A stretch of DNA of 64,000 nucleotides from Kordiimonas laminariae. GTDB lineage: Bacteria; Pseudomonadota; Alphaproteobacteria; Sphingomonadales; Kordiimonadaceae. The translations under genes were made by a program, and so were the position numbers. Within the stretch, counting starts at the first letter, position 1. Every line of letters starts with the position of its first letter. Shown here piece after piece: positions 39,927-50,235 of the stretch. The stretch lies in assembly GCF_023008165.1 (NCBI RefSeq), contig NZ_JAKQZA010000006.1:1-64000 (forward strand), read 5' to 3'. The notes under the pieces were generated by a model. The model was given only the letters and a program-made list of their open reading frames with translations, did no database searches and was not told the DNA's origin.

Positions 39927-39953
39927 GTTGTCCCAAAAGTGATTATTAGTTTT

Positions 39954-40391
39954 TTAAGAAGAAAGTTTGTCTACTCTTCTTTGGTGACGTCCACCTTCAA
40001 AATCTGTTGCTAAAAACGCATCTACACAGTCATACGCTGTTTCAACACCAATCAACCTTGCGCCAAGAGAAATTACATTCGCATCATTGTGTTGGCGCGC
40101 GAGCTTTGCTGCCAGACCAGACTGTACAAGTGCTGCTCTCACAGCGGGGTTTCTGTTTGCAGCAATGGAAATCCCGATACCTGATCCGCAAACAAGTATC
40201 CCTTTATTTGCTTTACCTTCAGCAATAGCATCCCCCATAGCTTTGCCAAAGTCTGGATAATCAACGGATTCGAGACTATGTGCCCCTAAATCCAAAACTT
40301 CGTAACCTTGTTCAGAAAGATATGTTTTAAGCGCTTCTTTTAGCTCAAAACCTGCGTGATCAGATGCAAAGGCAATCGTTTTGTCTGCCAT
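39954..40391 (-). CDS. rpiB: ribose 5-phosphate isomerase B
   Basis: Interconverts ribose 5-phosphate and ribulose 5-phosphate. 145 residues of the RpiB/LacAB family: ASDHAGFELKE, DLGAH and VDYPDFG, CGSGIG with the catalytic cysteine, and NRNPAVRAAL. GGAGTAAG before the ATG at 40391 supports this start over the longer frame to 40433. Upstream of glyA, as often in alphaproteobacteria. Confidence 0.95.
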   Translation of the reverse strand: MADKTIAFASDHAGFELKEALKTYLSEQGYEVLDLGAHSLESVDYPDFGKAMGDAIAEGKANKGILVCGSGIGISIAANRNPAVRAALVQSGLAAKLARQHNDANVISLGARLIGVETAYDCVDAFLATDFEGGRHQRRVDKLSS

Positions 40392-40663
40392 CAGCTTACT
40401 CCAATTCAGGCACAAAAAGCTGCGCCTAGCCATTCATTTGCCGCTGAATATCATAGATATAGTCGCAACCCAAGAAAAGCTTCCAAAATCTAGTATTTAT
40501 TTGAATATTACTAAATTATTAAGTTTTCCTTCTTAATTACAGGGATAATTAACCATTTGTTAAGAATAAAAAGATCACATATCAACTATTAGGTGTTGTA
40601 ATTAGTAATGTTCTTCTGCAATAAGCATAGCTAGGCATAAGAATAAGTCGGAGCCATAATTTA

Positions 40664-41074
40664 ATGACTACTGAATCTGTTAATATTAATTCTTCAAACG
40701 AGCTGCTTGGACTTGCCGCAGAGATAGTAACTGCCTATGTAAGTAACAACACGGTAAATTCGTCTGAACTTCCTGATGTCATTAAAACGGTCTATAGCAC
40801 ACTCAGCACTCTAGGACCTGATCAAGTCAACATACACAGTCCTAAACCAGCTGTGCCTCTCAAGAAATCTTTCACCAACGAATATATTGTGTGCCTAGAA
40901 GACGGCAAGAAACTTAAAATGCTCAAACGCTATCTTCGTTCCCATTATGATATGTCACCGGAAGAGTATCGTGCAAAATGGGGCTTACCTGCAGACTATC
41001 CAATGGTAGCACCTGCATATGCAGCAAAAAGATCAGAGTTCGCGAAGAAAATTGGTCTAGGCAAGAAACGCTAA
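40664..41074 (+). CDS. MucR/Ros family transcriptional regulator with incomplete zinc finger
   Basis: 136-residue H-NS-like DNA-binding regulator of the Ros/MucR family, which silences AT-rich genes for exopolysaccharide, motility and virulence. The domain is clear in YIVCLEDGKKLKMLKRYLRSHYDMSPEEYRAKWGLP and in the C-terminal tail ending in IGLGKKR. The metal ligands are reduced: Cys77, Asp80 and His94 remain, but the first zinc histidine is Tyr90. It lies alone after an AT-rich upstream region of about 270 bases that may hold its own binding sites. The ATG has GGAG about eleven bases upstream. Confidence 0.9.
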   Translation: MTTESVNINSSNELLGLAAEIVTAYVSNNTVNSSELPDVIKTVYSTLSTLGPDQVNIHSPKPAVPLKKSFTNEYIVCLEDGKKLKMLKRYLRSHYDMSPEEYRAKWGLPADYPMVAPAYAAKRSEFAKKIGLGKKR

Positions 41075-41089
41075 AGTTGATTTAGAAAA

Positions 41090-41302
41090 TTAAATCACAA
41101 TACCCCGCTGTGCAGGCCCCACCTGTGCAGCGTCTTTTTTCATAACATACTTGAGCTTATCAATAGCTATCTTCTCAAGTTGCGCTCGAGGTGCTTTAGG
41201 ATCCCCAGCAATACTGACTTCTCGACCAGTACGTGCACAGACAGCAGACACCTTAAGCATGTTACCTATTCTAACAAACTCAACAATTATATCACCTGCC
41301 AT
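41090..41302 (-). CDS. small conserved alphaproteobacterial protein (DUF6898-like)
   Basis: 70 residues starting MAGDIIVEFVRIGN; a compact alpha/beta protein with CARTGREVSIAGDPKAPRAQL, which I recognise only as a small conserved protein near hemA or similar genes. Function unknown. The ATG at 41302 has GAG upstream; the longer frame to 41353 overlaps hemA and is rejected. It is 11 bases after the hemA stop and therefore probably in its operon. Convergent with mucR. Confidence 0.75.
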   Translation of the reverse strand: MAGDIIVEFVRIGNMLKVSAVCARTGREVSIAGDPKAPRAQLEKIAIDKLKYVMKKDAAQVGPAQRGIVI

Positions 41303-41313
41303 CAGAAGTCTCT

Positions 41314-42534
41314 TTAAATCGCAATCGCACGAGTAAGATGCAAACGCCCCCACACCTCCGTCAATGCTTCCACAAGAGCATCCATCGAAGAATCATCGTG
41401 AAGCGGGCCCGGGGTAAAGCGAAGGCGCTCTGTACCACGAGGAACGGTTGGGTAGTTAATTGGCTGAACGTAAATACCGTATTCATTCAACAGTAAGTCC
41501 GATGCCTCTTTACAAAGAACAGGATCACCAATGAACAAAGGCACAATATGGCTCACACTGTCCATAACCGGAAGGTTAGCATCAGCCATACGCTTTTTAA
41601 GCTCATTTGCACGAACTTTTTGTTCATCCCGTTCTATACTACTTCCCTTAAGGTGACGAATACTTGCTAACGCACCAGCAGCCAGTACTGGACTAAGAGC
41701 AGTTGTAAAGATAAAGCCTGATGCATAGCTGCGCACAACATCAACAAGAGCTTTGGAGGAAGCAATATAACCGCCCATTACACCGAAAGCTTTACCTAGC
41801 GTACCTTCAATAATAGTCAAACGGTGAGCAACTTTGTCACGCTCCGAAACACCACCACCACGAGTCCCATACATGCCAACCGCATGTACTTCATCTAGGT
41901 ATGTCATGGCACCGTATTTATCAGCCAAATCACAGATTGCTTCAATTGGTGCAATATCTCCATCCATCGAATAAACAGATTCAAAGGCAATAAGCTTTGG
42001 TGCGTTCGGATCAGCTGCTTTCAGCAGTTCCTCAAGATGCTCAAGGTCATTGTGGCGGAAGATATGCTTCTTGGCACCACTATTGCGAATACCCTGGATC
42101 ATAGAGGCGTGATTAAGTTCATCTGAAAACACAATACAGCCGGGAAGTAACTTCGCTACTGTTGAGAGTGTTGCTTCATTGGAAATATAACCTGAAGTAA
42201 ATAGAAGAGCTTGTTCTTTACCGTGTAAATCAGCAAGTTCTTCTTCAAGAAGAACGTGATAGTGGTTAGTACCTGAAATATTACGTGTACCACCTGCTCC
42301 TGCACCGGTTTCATCCAGCGCAGTATGCATCGCTTCAAGAACTTTTGGGTGTTGGCCCATTCCAAGATAGTCATTTGAACACCAGACAGTTATGGATTTA
42401 GCGTTATCCCCAGCGTCATGGCGAATAGCCCGTGGGAATTGACCTCTTTCACGCGAGATATCCGCAAAGACCCGATATCGGCCTTCATCGCGAATTGCAT
42501 CAATCGCATCAGCAAAGATCTTTTCATAATCCAT
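41314..42534 (-). CDS. hemA: 5-aminolevulinate synthase
   Basis: First step of tetrapyrrole synthesis by the C4 route, from glycine and succinyl-CoA, a hallmark of alphaproteobacteria. 406 residues, PLP-dependent alpha-oxoamine synthase with [47 protein letters not shown] and the PLP lysine in [14 protein letters not shown]. Its only upstream neighbour in the same direction is the MarR gene, and a candidate operator lies about 100 bases before the start. Confidence 0.97.
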   Translation of the reverse strand: MDYEKIFADAIDAIRDEGRYRVFADISRERGQFPRAIRHDAGDNAKSITVWCSNDYLGMGQHPKVLEAMHTALDETGAGAGGTRNISGTNHYHVLLEEELADLHGKEQALLFTSGYISNEATLSTVAKLLPGCIVFSDELNHASMIQGIRNSGAKKHIFRHNDLEHLEELLKAADPNAPKLIAFESVYSMDGDIAPIEAICDLADKYGAMTYLDEVHAVGMYGTRGGGVSERDKVAHRLTIIEGTLGKAFGVMGGYIASSKALVDVVRSYASGFIFTTALSPVLAAGALASIRHLKGSSIERDEQKVRANELKKRMADANLPVMDSVSHIVPLFIGDPVLCKEASDLLLNEYGIYVQPINYPTVPRGTERLRFTPGPLHDDSSMDALVEALTEVWGRLHLTRAIAI

Positions 42535-42635
42535 AACGTTACCTGTCCACTAATTTCTTGCACTAATTTACAAGCGTGGCCTTCATAACGCAATGTTTAG
42601 CTTGGTGTCTATAGACGAAAATGTCGCACATAATC

Positions 42636-42650
42636 ATCGATTTAGTCGAT
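42636..42650. promoter_or_regulatory. candidate MarR-type site upstream of hemA
   Basis: ATCGA-N5-TCGAT inverted repeat about 100 bases upstream of hemA. A related repeat with the same core occurs upstream of the adjacent MarR-family gene, suggesting a shared regulator. Confidence 0.35.
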
Positions 42651-42674
42651 TTTTAGTGATAATAATTCGCACTA

Positions 42675-43154
42675 TTAAAGGCCAAAGTGAATTTTATCAG
42701 ACCAGAAGCGCTCAAGGTTACGCAAATTCTTACGTAGGCTCTTCAGCTCTTCATGATTAATCAAATCATCATGCATAAGTTCTTCAAGATGTTTCTGATA
42801 AAGTTCGTCCACCATTTTGCGGATATCATACCCTTGATCAGTTAATGAAATACGAACAGCTCTGCGGTCATAATCAGAACGTTCATGGCGTAAATACCCC
42901 ATTTCAACTAACTTCTTCAGGTTATAGGAAACATTTGAACCCTGATAATAACCTCTGGTTTTAAGCTCACCAGCCGTCATTTCATTTTCGCCAATGTTGT
43001 AAATCAACAGTGCCTGCACTGGGTTCAGGTCATTTTTGCCGATAGCTTCAAGATGGTTCTTAATTACATCGAGCAAGCGACGGTGAAGCCGCTCCACAAG
43101 AGAAAGAATGTCGAGGAACAAAAAACTGGGATCATTAAAGTCGTAACCGCTCAT
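42675..43154 (-). CDS. MarR family winged-helix regulator (LdtR-like)
   Basis: 159 residues starting MSGYDFNDPSFLFLDILSLV. The winged helix includes LNPVQALLIYNIG, GYYQGSNVSYNLKKLVEMGY and RSDYDRRAVRISLT, the pattern of LdtR, a regulator of cell-wall L,D-transpeptidase genes in rhizobia relatives. In alphaproteobacteria it is often beside hemB, as here. Start at 43154 has AGGCGAAG upstream; the longer frame begins with TTG. Its location between hemA and hemB makes heme genes possible targets too. Confidence 0.88.
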   Translation of the reverse strand: MSGYDFNDPSFLFLDILSLVERLHRRLLDVIKNHLEAIGKNDLNPVQALLIYNIGENEMTAGELKTRGYYQGSNVSYNLKKLVEMGYLRHERSDYDRRAVRISLTDQGYDIRKMVDELYQKHLEELMHDDLINHEELKSLRKNLRNLERFWSDKIHFGL

Positions 43155-43203
43155 CTTACTTCGCCTGATTTCTATATTAGGTGCTACTTTAGTCAATAAT
43201 TAA

Positions 43204-43218
43204 TCGATTTTTCATCGA
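43204..43218. promoter_or_regulatory. candidate autoregulatory site upstream of the MarR gene
   Basis: TCGAT-N5-ATCGA inverted repeat 50 bases upstream of the MarR start, in the region between it and hemB. Resembles the repeat at 42636 in core and spacing. Confidence 0.35.
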
Positions 43219-43369
43219 ATCTGTCGGAAGTACTTTCTTCCAAAAGTCCCTAACGCTTTGTTAATGATAAAATTCTACTTAATTTGTGCACAAATACACA
43301 TGCGACAATTGGGTCTATAATTGCGAGTGACACCGCTAAACCATTTCGATAAGGTGCCCTAAACAATAA

Positions 43370-44371
<1,002 letters not shown>

Positions 44372-44373
44372 AA

Positions 44374-44967
44374 TTATTGGCCAGTAGCAGTTTCTGTTGC
44401 TGGCTCTGTTTCTTCAACTGCTTCTTCAGGTGCAGGGAACTCCACCATCATATATTTGATGTTGATACGCGGGTCTCTAACATCCCAGCGGACACCAAAT
44501 TCTGTAGGATCATAATAAACAGGTAGTGTGCGTCCGGTATCCTTATTGCTGCGGCAAAACTCTCTTATTTTTTGCTGCGTCCCGGCATTCCATGCGCGGA
44601 AAGTTTGATCTTCCAAGGTAGTTTCATCAGTCCAGATATAATCTGTATATTCATTGCACTGTGCGCGAAGGCCAATCCACATTGGTTTTTCCCGCATCTC
44701 AGGAAACTCCAGCAGCAAGAAATAATGAACCGCGTTTGATTTGATGGTAGCTAGACGCCCTTCTCGCTCATTATCATGCAAATAACCACGTACCATACGT
44801 GATGCATGCTCCCATGTATGAGGAGGACGACCATGGAACTCGAAAATCTGGAAATAGCTACCAGTTGTTGGTTCAAGGTGCGCTTTACCTGTTGGCCGCG
44901 CTACAGCAATACCAGTCGCATCTTGAATAAGAAACGAGGACGCAAGCATTAATCCGGCAAACAACAT
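44374..44967 (-). CDS. exported protein with C-type-lectin-like fold
   Basis: 197 residues. The N-terminus looks like a signal peptide (MLFAGLMLASSFLI). The body has the C-type lectin pattern: EGRLATIKSNAVHYFLL, then MWIGL at 96-100 (the conserved WIGL), IWTDETTLEDQTFRAWN, and a second conserved cysteine in EFCRSN. Only Cys104 and Cys138 are present. The C-terminus is acidic and threonine/glutamate-rich. Ligand unknown; carbohydrate or protein binding in the periplasm or at the surface is plausible. GGAGA precedes the ATG. Its stop is two bases from that of convergent hemB. Confidence 0.75.
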   Translation of the reverse strand: MLFAGLMLASSFLIQDATGIAVARPTGKAHLEPTTGSYFQIFEFHGRPPHTWEHASRMVRGYLHDNEREGRLATIKSNAVHYFLLLEFPEMREKPMWIGLRAQCNEYTDYIWTDETTLEDQTFRAWNAGTQQKIREFCRSNKDTGRTLPVYYDPTEFGVRWDVRDPRINIKYMMVEFPAPEEAVEETEPATETATGQ

Positions 44968-45026
44968 AAAATTCTCCTTGAAAAGCTCACAGCAATTCTA
45001 GCGCAAAGGTTTGTAATTACAATAAA

Positions 45027-45764
45027 TTACCGTTTTTGCCCCTTTGCTAAGGCTTTCACAATACCACGCATAGTCTGAACCTCTTGTGAAGAGAACCCTG
45101 CGTTTTGTATTAAGTTTCGGATAGTACGGCGCTGGCTATCTCGGCGACCTTCACTTCGGAAATATCCCTTTTGCTCAAGCTCGCCTTCAATATGCTCCAT
45201 CAGGCCAACAATCTCACCTTTATCAGCCAACCCCTCTGGATGTGAAGGCTGGTGCTCTGGCGTTGCATCGCCACGTTGGAAAAACTCGTATGACACTAGA
45301 ATAACCGCCTGCGCGAGATTAAGGCTGCCATAATCAGGGTTTACCGGTGCTGTAAGAATAGTATCCGCAAGTGCTATATCATCATTGGTCATACCCGAAC
45401 GTTCCGGGCCGAAAAGAATAGCTGGCCGTTCACCACCGCTGATCATGCCGTGCATCTGTTTGGCCGCTTCAGCAGGTGTTACCACCGCTTTGGGCATCCC
45501 ACGTTCCCGCACCGTTGTCGCATACACATGCGTACAGTCAGCCACCGCTTCTTCAACAGTTTCAAAAACTTTTGCTTCGTCTATGACAACACCAGCGCCC
45601 GCAGCTGATGGGCCTGCATCCGGGTTTGGCCAGCCATCACGCGGAGCCACAAGGCGCAGGTCAGTAAGGCCAAAATTATACATAGCCCGCGCGGCCTTGC
45701 CGATATTTTCGCCAAGTTGTGGCCGCACGAGAATAATTGCAGGCTTAATTGCTTTATTTGACAT
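45027..45764 (-). CDS. trmJ: tRNA 2'-O-methyltransferase TrmJ (SPOUT family)
   Basis: Methylates the ribose at tRNA position 32. 245 residues with the SPOUT knot motifs VRPQLGENIGKAARAMYNFGL, FGPERSGMTNDDI and SLNLAQAVILVSYEFF, then the C-terminal extension of TrmJ. Starts two bases after cysS. Confidence 0.93.
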   Translation of the reverse strand: MSNKAIKPAIILVRPQLGENIGKAARAMYNFGLTDLRLVAPRDGWPNPDAGPSAAGAGVVIDEAKVFETVEEAVADCTHVYATTVRERGMPKAVVTPAEAAKQMHGMISGGERPAILFGPERSGMTNDDIALADTILTAPVNPDYGSLNLAQAVILVSYEFFQRGDATPEHQPSHPEGLADKGEIVGLMEHIEGELEQKGYFRSEGRRDSQRRTIRNLIQNAGFSSQEVQTMRGIVKALAKGQKR

Positions 45765-45766
45765 CT

Positions 45767-47101
45767 TTACTGCGCTTTAAACTTAATTTCGCCGCCAGCA
45801 GCGATTTCAATAACCAGTCCCTGCCCAGCAGCTTCATCACGAATACGGTCAGCCTCAGCGAAATCTTTTGCGGCCCGTGCTTCAGCATATTTTACTGAGT
45901 TTTCAGCAATCCAAGCATCGTGCTCTGCACTAAGTTCAGTTTTGAACCAATCTTCGGCTGATTGCATCAAAAGCCCGATAAACTGCGCACCCGCCAAAAG
46001 CTGATCAGCAGTTTCTTCTGATGCCAGTGCGTCAAGAGCTGCAATAGCTTTTGGTGTATTTAGATCATCTGAAAGCGCTTCAATCACCGTCGCTGGAACA
46101 GTTTCAGCCGCAGCAGCACCGGCAGTTATGCGGTACCAGCGGTCAAGCCTACGCTTCTGTTCTTTTGCATTACTGTTTGAGAAATCAACTGGTTGCCGAT
46201 AGTGCGCGGTTAAAAGCGACAAACGCATTGGCTCACCACCATGCTCCTCAAGAAGCTCACGGATTGTATAGAAGTTGCCTAAGGATTTAGACATTTTCAC
46301 ACCATCCACGGTCAGGTAACCATTGTGCATCCAGTATTTGACGAACTCTTTGCCGTGCGTACATTCACTTTGAGCAATCTCATTCTCATGGTGTGGGAAA
46401 ATAAGATCCTGTCCACCAGCATGAAGATCAATCGTTTCGCCCAGATGCTTTTCAATCATGCATGAACATTCGAGATGCCAGCCTGGACGACCTTTCCCCC
46501 ACGGGCTACCCCATCCCACTTGCTCTTCAGTTGACGGCTTCCAAAGAACAAAGTCTGCAGGGTCTTTCTTATACGGCGCTACTTCAACACGAGCACCAGC
46601 AACAAGTTCATCACGAGAATGCCCTGAAAGGCGGCCGTAGTTTTCCATGGATGTTACATCAAACATCACATGGCCTTCAGCCACATATGCATTCCCTTTA
46701 GCAATCAAATCCTGCATCATCTTAATCATCTGAGGCAGGTGTTCTGTGGCTTTTGGCTGAATATCAGGCTCTAGATTACCAAGAGACCTCATATCTTCCT
46801 GATAAATCTTGGTATAGCGGTTCGTAATGGTTTTGATGCTCACGCCTTCCTGCGCAGCACGATCCATGATCTTATCTTCAATATCAGTGATATTGCGCGC
46901 ATAAGTTACGTGCTCCGTGCCGTACACATGGCGCAGAAGCCGGTAAAAAATATCAAACACAGTATAAGGGCGCGCATTACCAATATGGGCATGGTCATAA
47001 ACCGTAGGACCACACACATACATACGTACGTTCTTAGGATCTATCGGCTCAAATTTTTCCTTACCGCGCGCTGCAGTATTATAAACATAAATGTCCGTCA
47101 C
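45767..47101 (-). CDS. cysS: cysteinyl-tRNA synthetase
   Basis: Class I synthetase of 444 residues. CGPTVYDHAHIGNAR includes the zinc cysteine and HIGN signature, HLECS and GGQDLIFPHHENE give further zinc ligands, and KMSKS completes the set. The start overlaps the gltX stop by four bases (ATGA), so the two are coupled. Confidence 0.97.
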   Translation of the reverse strand: MTDIYVYNTAARGKEKFEPIDPKNVRMYVCGPTVYDHAHIGNARPYTVFDIFYRLLRHVYGTEHVTYARNITDIEDKIMDRAAQEGVSIKTITNRYTKIYQEDMRSLGNLEPDIQPKATEHLPQMIKMMQDLIAKGNAYVAEGHVMFDVTSMENYGRLSGHSRDELVAGARVEVAPYKKDPADFVLWKPSTEEQVGWGSPWGKGRPGWHLECSCMIEKHLGETIDLHAGGQDLIFPHHENEIAQSECTHGKEFVKYWMHNGYLTVDGVKMSKSLGNFYTIRELLEEHGGEPMRLSLLTAHYRQPVDFSNSNAKEQKRRLDRWYRITAGAAAAETVPATVIEALSDDLNTPKAIAALDALASEETADQLLAGAQFIGLLMQSAEDWFKTELSAEHDAWIAENSVKYAEARAAKDFAEADRIRDEAAGQGLVIEIAAGGEIKFKAQ

Positions 47102-48429
47102 GCCGCATTACCTTCCAGACGTGCGATTACTTTATCACGGCCAATAAGCGGAAGAAGCATACCCATATCAGGACCATGGTTCTGACCTGTAAGTGCCTGA
47201 CGCAGCGGCATAAAGAGACCTCTGCCTTTCACACCTGTTTCCGTCTTAATCGCGTTTGTCCATTCCTTCCAAGTGTCAGCTGTAAGCTCGCCCTCAGGAA
47301 GCAGATCACGAGTTTTGGCAATGTGATCAGCATCTTCAATAACTGGCGTTACCGGGCCTGCAATAATGGCCTGCCATTCTTTGATATCAGATAGCTTGTT
47401 GATATTTGGCTTTACGGTTTCCCAGAAGGTTTCATCAACACCGTCAAGGCGACCTTCAACATCAGCAAAAGGTGTTGCATGCAAGATTTTTGCGTTCAGC
47501 ATTTCAAGCTCATCGCTATCTAGCTTTGATGTCGATTTACCAAATTTCCCAAAATCAAAACCATCTATAAGCGGCTTGATATCTGCGAAGGCTTCAATCG
47601 GCTCACTTGTACCCACGCGACCAATCAGTGACACAATAGACATTGCCTCAAGGCCAGCTTCATCACGGTACTCTTCAATAGACATAGCGCCGTGACGCTT
47701 CGAAAGACCTTCACCGCCCTTGCCCGTTAGAAGCGCGAAGTGAGCCATTTCTGGTGATTTACCTCCAACAGCTTCAAAAATCTGTATTTGAACTGCAGAG
47801 TTTGTCACATGGTCTTCACCACGCACAATATGCGTAATGCCGTAATCCACATCATCAATCACACTTGGAAGCGTGTAGAGGAAACTACCGTCTTCACGGA
47901 TAAGGATCGGGTCAGAAACCGCACCAAGGTCAATTGATACATCACCACGGATAAGGTCTGTCCATTCAGCACGCCCCGGCACATTAAGTTTAAAGCGCCA
48001 GTGTGGTCTGCGGCCTTCAGCTTCGTAAGCAGCTTTCTGTTCATCTGTAAGATCAAGTGCAGCACGATCGTATACTGGCGGCTTACCACGACCCATCTGA
48101 ATTTTACGCTTCATATCAAGCTCATCAGATGTTTCATAACATGGGTAAAGGCGGCCTTCAGCCTTCAGCTTCTCAACAACTTCATTGTAACGGTCAAAAC
48201 GTTCGCTCTGACGGAATGTTTCATCCCAATTAATACCAAGCCACTGAAGGTCAGCCTTAATAGCATCTTCGTTTTCCTTGGTAGAACGCGCTGTGTCCGT
48301 ATCGTCAATACGTAGCACATAGGTTCCACCCTGCTGGCATGAGAACAACCAGTTCACAAGAGCAGCGCGAATATTACCCAAATGGAGCTTACCAGTTGGA
48401 GATGGTGCAAAACGTACTTTAACAGTCAT
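47098..48429 (-). CDS. gltX: glutamyl-tRNA synthetase
   Basis: Class I synthetase of 443 residues. It carries RFAPSPTGKLHLGNIRAA (HIGH box), RIDDTD and LSKRHG (KMSKS-like). Alphaproteobacteria often have two gltX genes; this short form lacks the tetracysteine zinc pattern, and I cannot tell which role it has (discriminating or not). Paired with cysS by overlap. Confidence 0.95.
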   Translation of the reverse strand: MTVKVRFAPSPTGKLHLGNIRAALVNWLFSCQQGGTYVLRIDDTDTARSTKENEDAIKADLQWLGINWDETFRQSERFDRYNEVVEKLKAEGRLYPCYETSDELDMKRKIQMGRGKPPVYDRAALDLTDEQKAAYEAEGRRPHWRFKLNVPGRAEWTDLIRGDVSIDLGAVSDPILIREDGSFLYTLPSVIDDVDYGITHIVRGEDHVTNSAVQIQIFEAVGGKSPEMAHFALLTGKGGEGLSKRHGAMSIEEYRDEAGLEAMSIVSLIGRVGTSEPIEAFADIKPLIDGFDFGKFGKSTSKLDSDELEMLNAKILHATPFADVEGRLDGVDETFWETVKPNINKLSDIKEWQAIIAGPVTPVIEDADHIAKTRDLLPEGELTADTWKEWTNAIKTETGVKGRGLFMPLRQALTGQNHGPDMGMLLPLIGRDKVIARLEGNAA

Positions 48430-48460
48430 TCTTTTATCCTAGCCTAACGGCACACATATA

Positions 48461-50134
48461 TTAGTTGTTGTAGCGAGCGCTGCGGAACCCGTTCGTAATC
48501 GGGTAACGGCGATCTCGGCCATAATTCTTACGCGTAATTTTTACACCCGGAGGTGCTTGACGCCTTTTATACTCGGCGATGTACAGCAGGTGCTCGATCC
48601 TTGCAACCTCTGATGCATCGTGCCCACGCGCAATAACATCTGCAACGGACATTTCTTCATCGACAAGACACCTGAGCATATCGTCCAATTCTTCATAGGG
48701 AGGAAGGCTATCTTCATCCTTCTGGTCTTCCCTTAGTTCAGCTGTAGGTGGCTTAGTGATGATGTTTTCCGGAATAACTTCCCCGCCCGGGCCAAACGCT
48801 CCCACAGGAACATTTTCATTCCGCCAGCACGAAAGCGCGAATACATCCAGTTTATACACATCCTTGAGGGCGTTATAGCCACCGCACATATCACCGTAGA
48901 GCGTGGCATAACCAACAGACAACTCGGATTTATTGCCTGTTGTCAGTACCATCTTACCAAACTTGTTGGATACAGACATAAGAATAAGCCCACGCAGGCG
49001 TGACTGAATATTCTCTTCTGTTGTATCCGCTTCAGTACCAGCAAACACACCACCTAGCATGTTATCGAAGGCGTCAACGCCCTCTTTAATGGCGATAGTA
49101 TCGTAGATCGCACCTAGAGCCTGAGCGCATTTTTCAGCATCTCCAACACTTTCACCGGTTGTGTATTTAGACGGCATCATAATACAGTGCACTTTATCAG
49201 CGCCTAATGCATCAACCGCAACCGCAGCCGAAAGTGCACTATCAATGCCGCCAGACATACCAAGCACAACGCCAGGAAAGCGGTTTTTGTTAACATAGTC
49301 CCTCAGGCCCAACATCATCGCCTGATACATAGAAGCCATTCGGTCTGGGATTTCAGCTTGAAATTCTGTTTCACAGGTAAACTTACCATCTACTTTCTGC
49401 CAAACGGTATTCACCCCACCTTCGGCCCATGAAACCATCTGCACAGGCACACTACCATCTGCGGCGATCACATAACTTGCACCGTCAAAAACAAGCTCAT
49501 CCTGTCCGCAAATCTGGTTACAGAACACTAGCGGCAAACCTGTTTCTTTAACACGAGCAAGTGCATGCTCCTGACGTTCCGGATGTTTATCCAGCTCAAA
49601 AGGGCTGCATGTTGGCACAAGAAGGATTTCTGCTCCTCGCGCTTTCAACCCTTCAGCCACCGCAGTGAACCACATATCTTCGCAGATCATTACACCAAGT
49701 TTATGGCCTCTGAATTCCATCGGTGAAGGGATTGGCCCCTCTTCGAAAACCCGTTTTTCGTCAAACACACCGTAGTTTGGTAGCTCATGCTTGAAACGAA
49801 TTTCTTTGACCTCCCCACTTTCAAGTAAGAAAGATGCATTTCTAAGAGCTTCACCATCATGCCAAGGCGCGCCAACAATCAAGCCCGGTGCATTATCACC
49901 AGCTGTAATTTCAGCAAGACCTTCAATCGCATGCTTGGATGCGCGAGCAAAGAATGGCTTCAGCACCAAATCTTCAAGCGGATATCCCGTTACTGAAAGC
50001 TCTGGTGTAAGCACTAGGTCAGCGCCATCAGCCACTGCATTTGCATAAGCTTCAGCGATCTTTTCGCAATTTGCCTGAATAGCCCCAACCGTTTGGTTAA
50101 GCTGTGCAATATATATGGAAAGCGTATCTGTCAT
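48461..50134 (-). CDS. nadE: glutamine-dependent NAD+ synthase
   Basis: Last step of NAD+ synthesis, amidating nicotinate adenine dinucleotide. 557 residues: N-terminal nitrilase-type glutaminase (about 1-260; TPELSVTGYPLEDL, FKHELPNYGVFDE, ICEDMW with catalytic Cys), then the ATP pyrophosphatase domain with GMSGGIDSAL. Complements the NAD(P)HX repair gene at the left end of the window, though unlinked. Confidence 0.96.
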   Translation of the reverse strand: MTDTLSIYIAQLNQTVGAIQANCEKIAEAYANAVADGADLVLTPELSVTGYPLEDLVLKPFFARASKHAIEGLAEITAGDNAPGLIVGAPWHDGEALRNASFLLESGEVKEIRFKHELPNYGVFDEKRVFEEGPIPSPMEFRGHKLGVMICEDMWFTAVAEGLKARGAEILLVPTCSPFELDKHPERQEHALARVKETGLPLVFCNQICGQDELVFDGASYVIAADGSVPVQMVSWAEGGVNTVWQKVDGKFTCETEFQAEIPDRMASMYQAMMLGLRDYVNKNRFPGVVLGMSGGIDSALSAAVAVDALGADKVHCIMMPSKYTTGESVGDAEKCAQALGAIYDTIAIKEGVDAFDNMLGGVFAGTEADTTEENIQSRLRGLILMSVSNKFGKMVLTTGNKSELSVGYATLYGDMCGGYNALKDVYKLDVFALSCWRNENVPVGAFGPGGEVIPENIITKPPTAELREDQKDEDSLPPYEELDDMLRCLVDEEMSVADVIARGHDASEVARIEHLLYIAEYKRRQAPPGVKITRKNYGRDRRYPITNGFRSARYNN

Positions 50135-50175
50135 GCCTGCCTTTTACCGTGCTTCACGCGTGTGTACAAGTTAAA

Positions 50176-50212
50176 GAAAAAGGGCGAGAACCAATCTATC
50201 TGGCCTCGCCCT
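50176..50212 (-). terminator. intrinsic terminator after the DAHP synthase gene
   Basis: Eight-base-pair stem GGGCGAG-type (AGGGCGAG/CTCGCCCT) with a 16-base loop that has internal pairing, followed by TTTTTCTTT on the reverse strand, 24 bases after the stop. Confidence 0.85.
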
Positions 50213-50235
50213 CTTTAAAGAGATTTAGCTAAGAG

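Noticed and set aside
39869-39953. Glycine riboswitch upstream of glyA
   Set aside because: No tandem aptamer core sequence is visible; only a simple AT-rich hairpin with a T tract.
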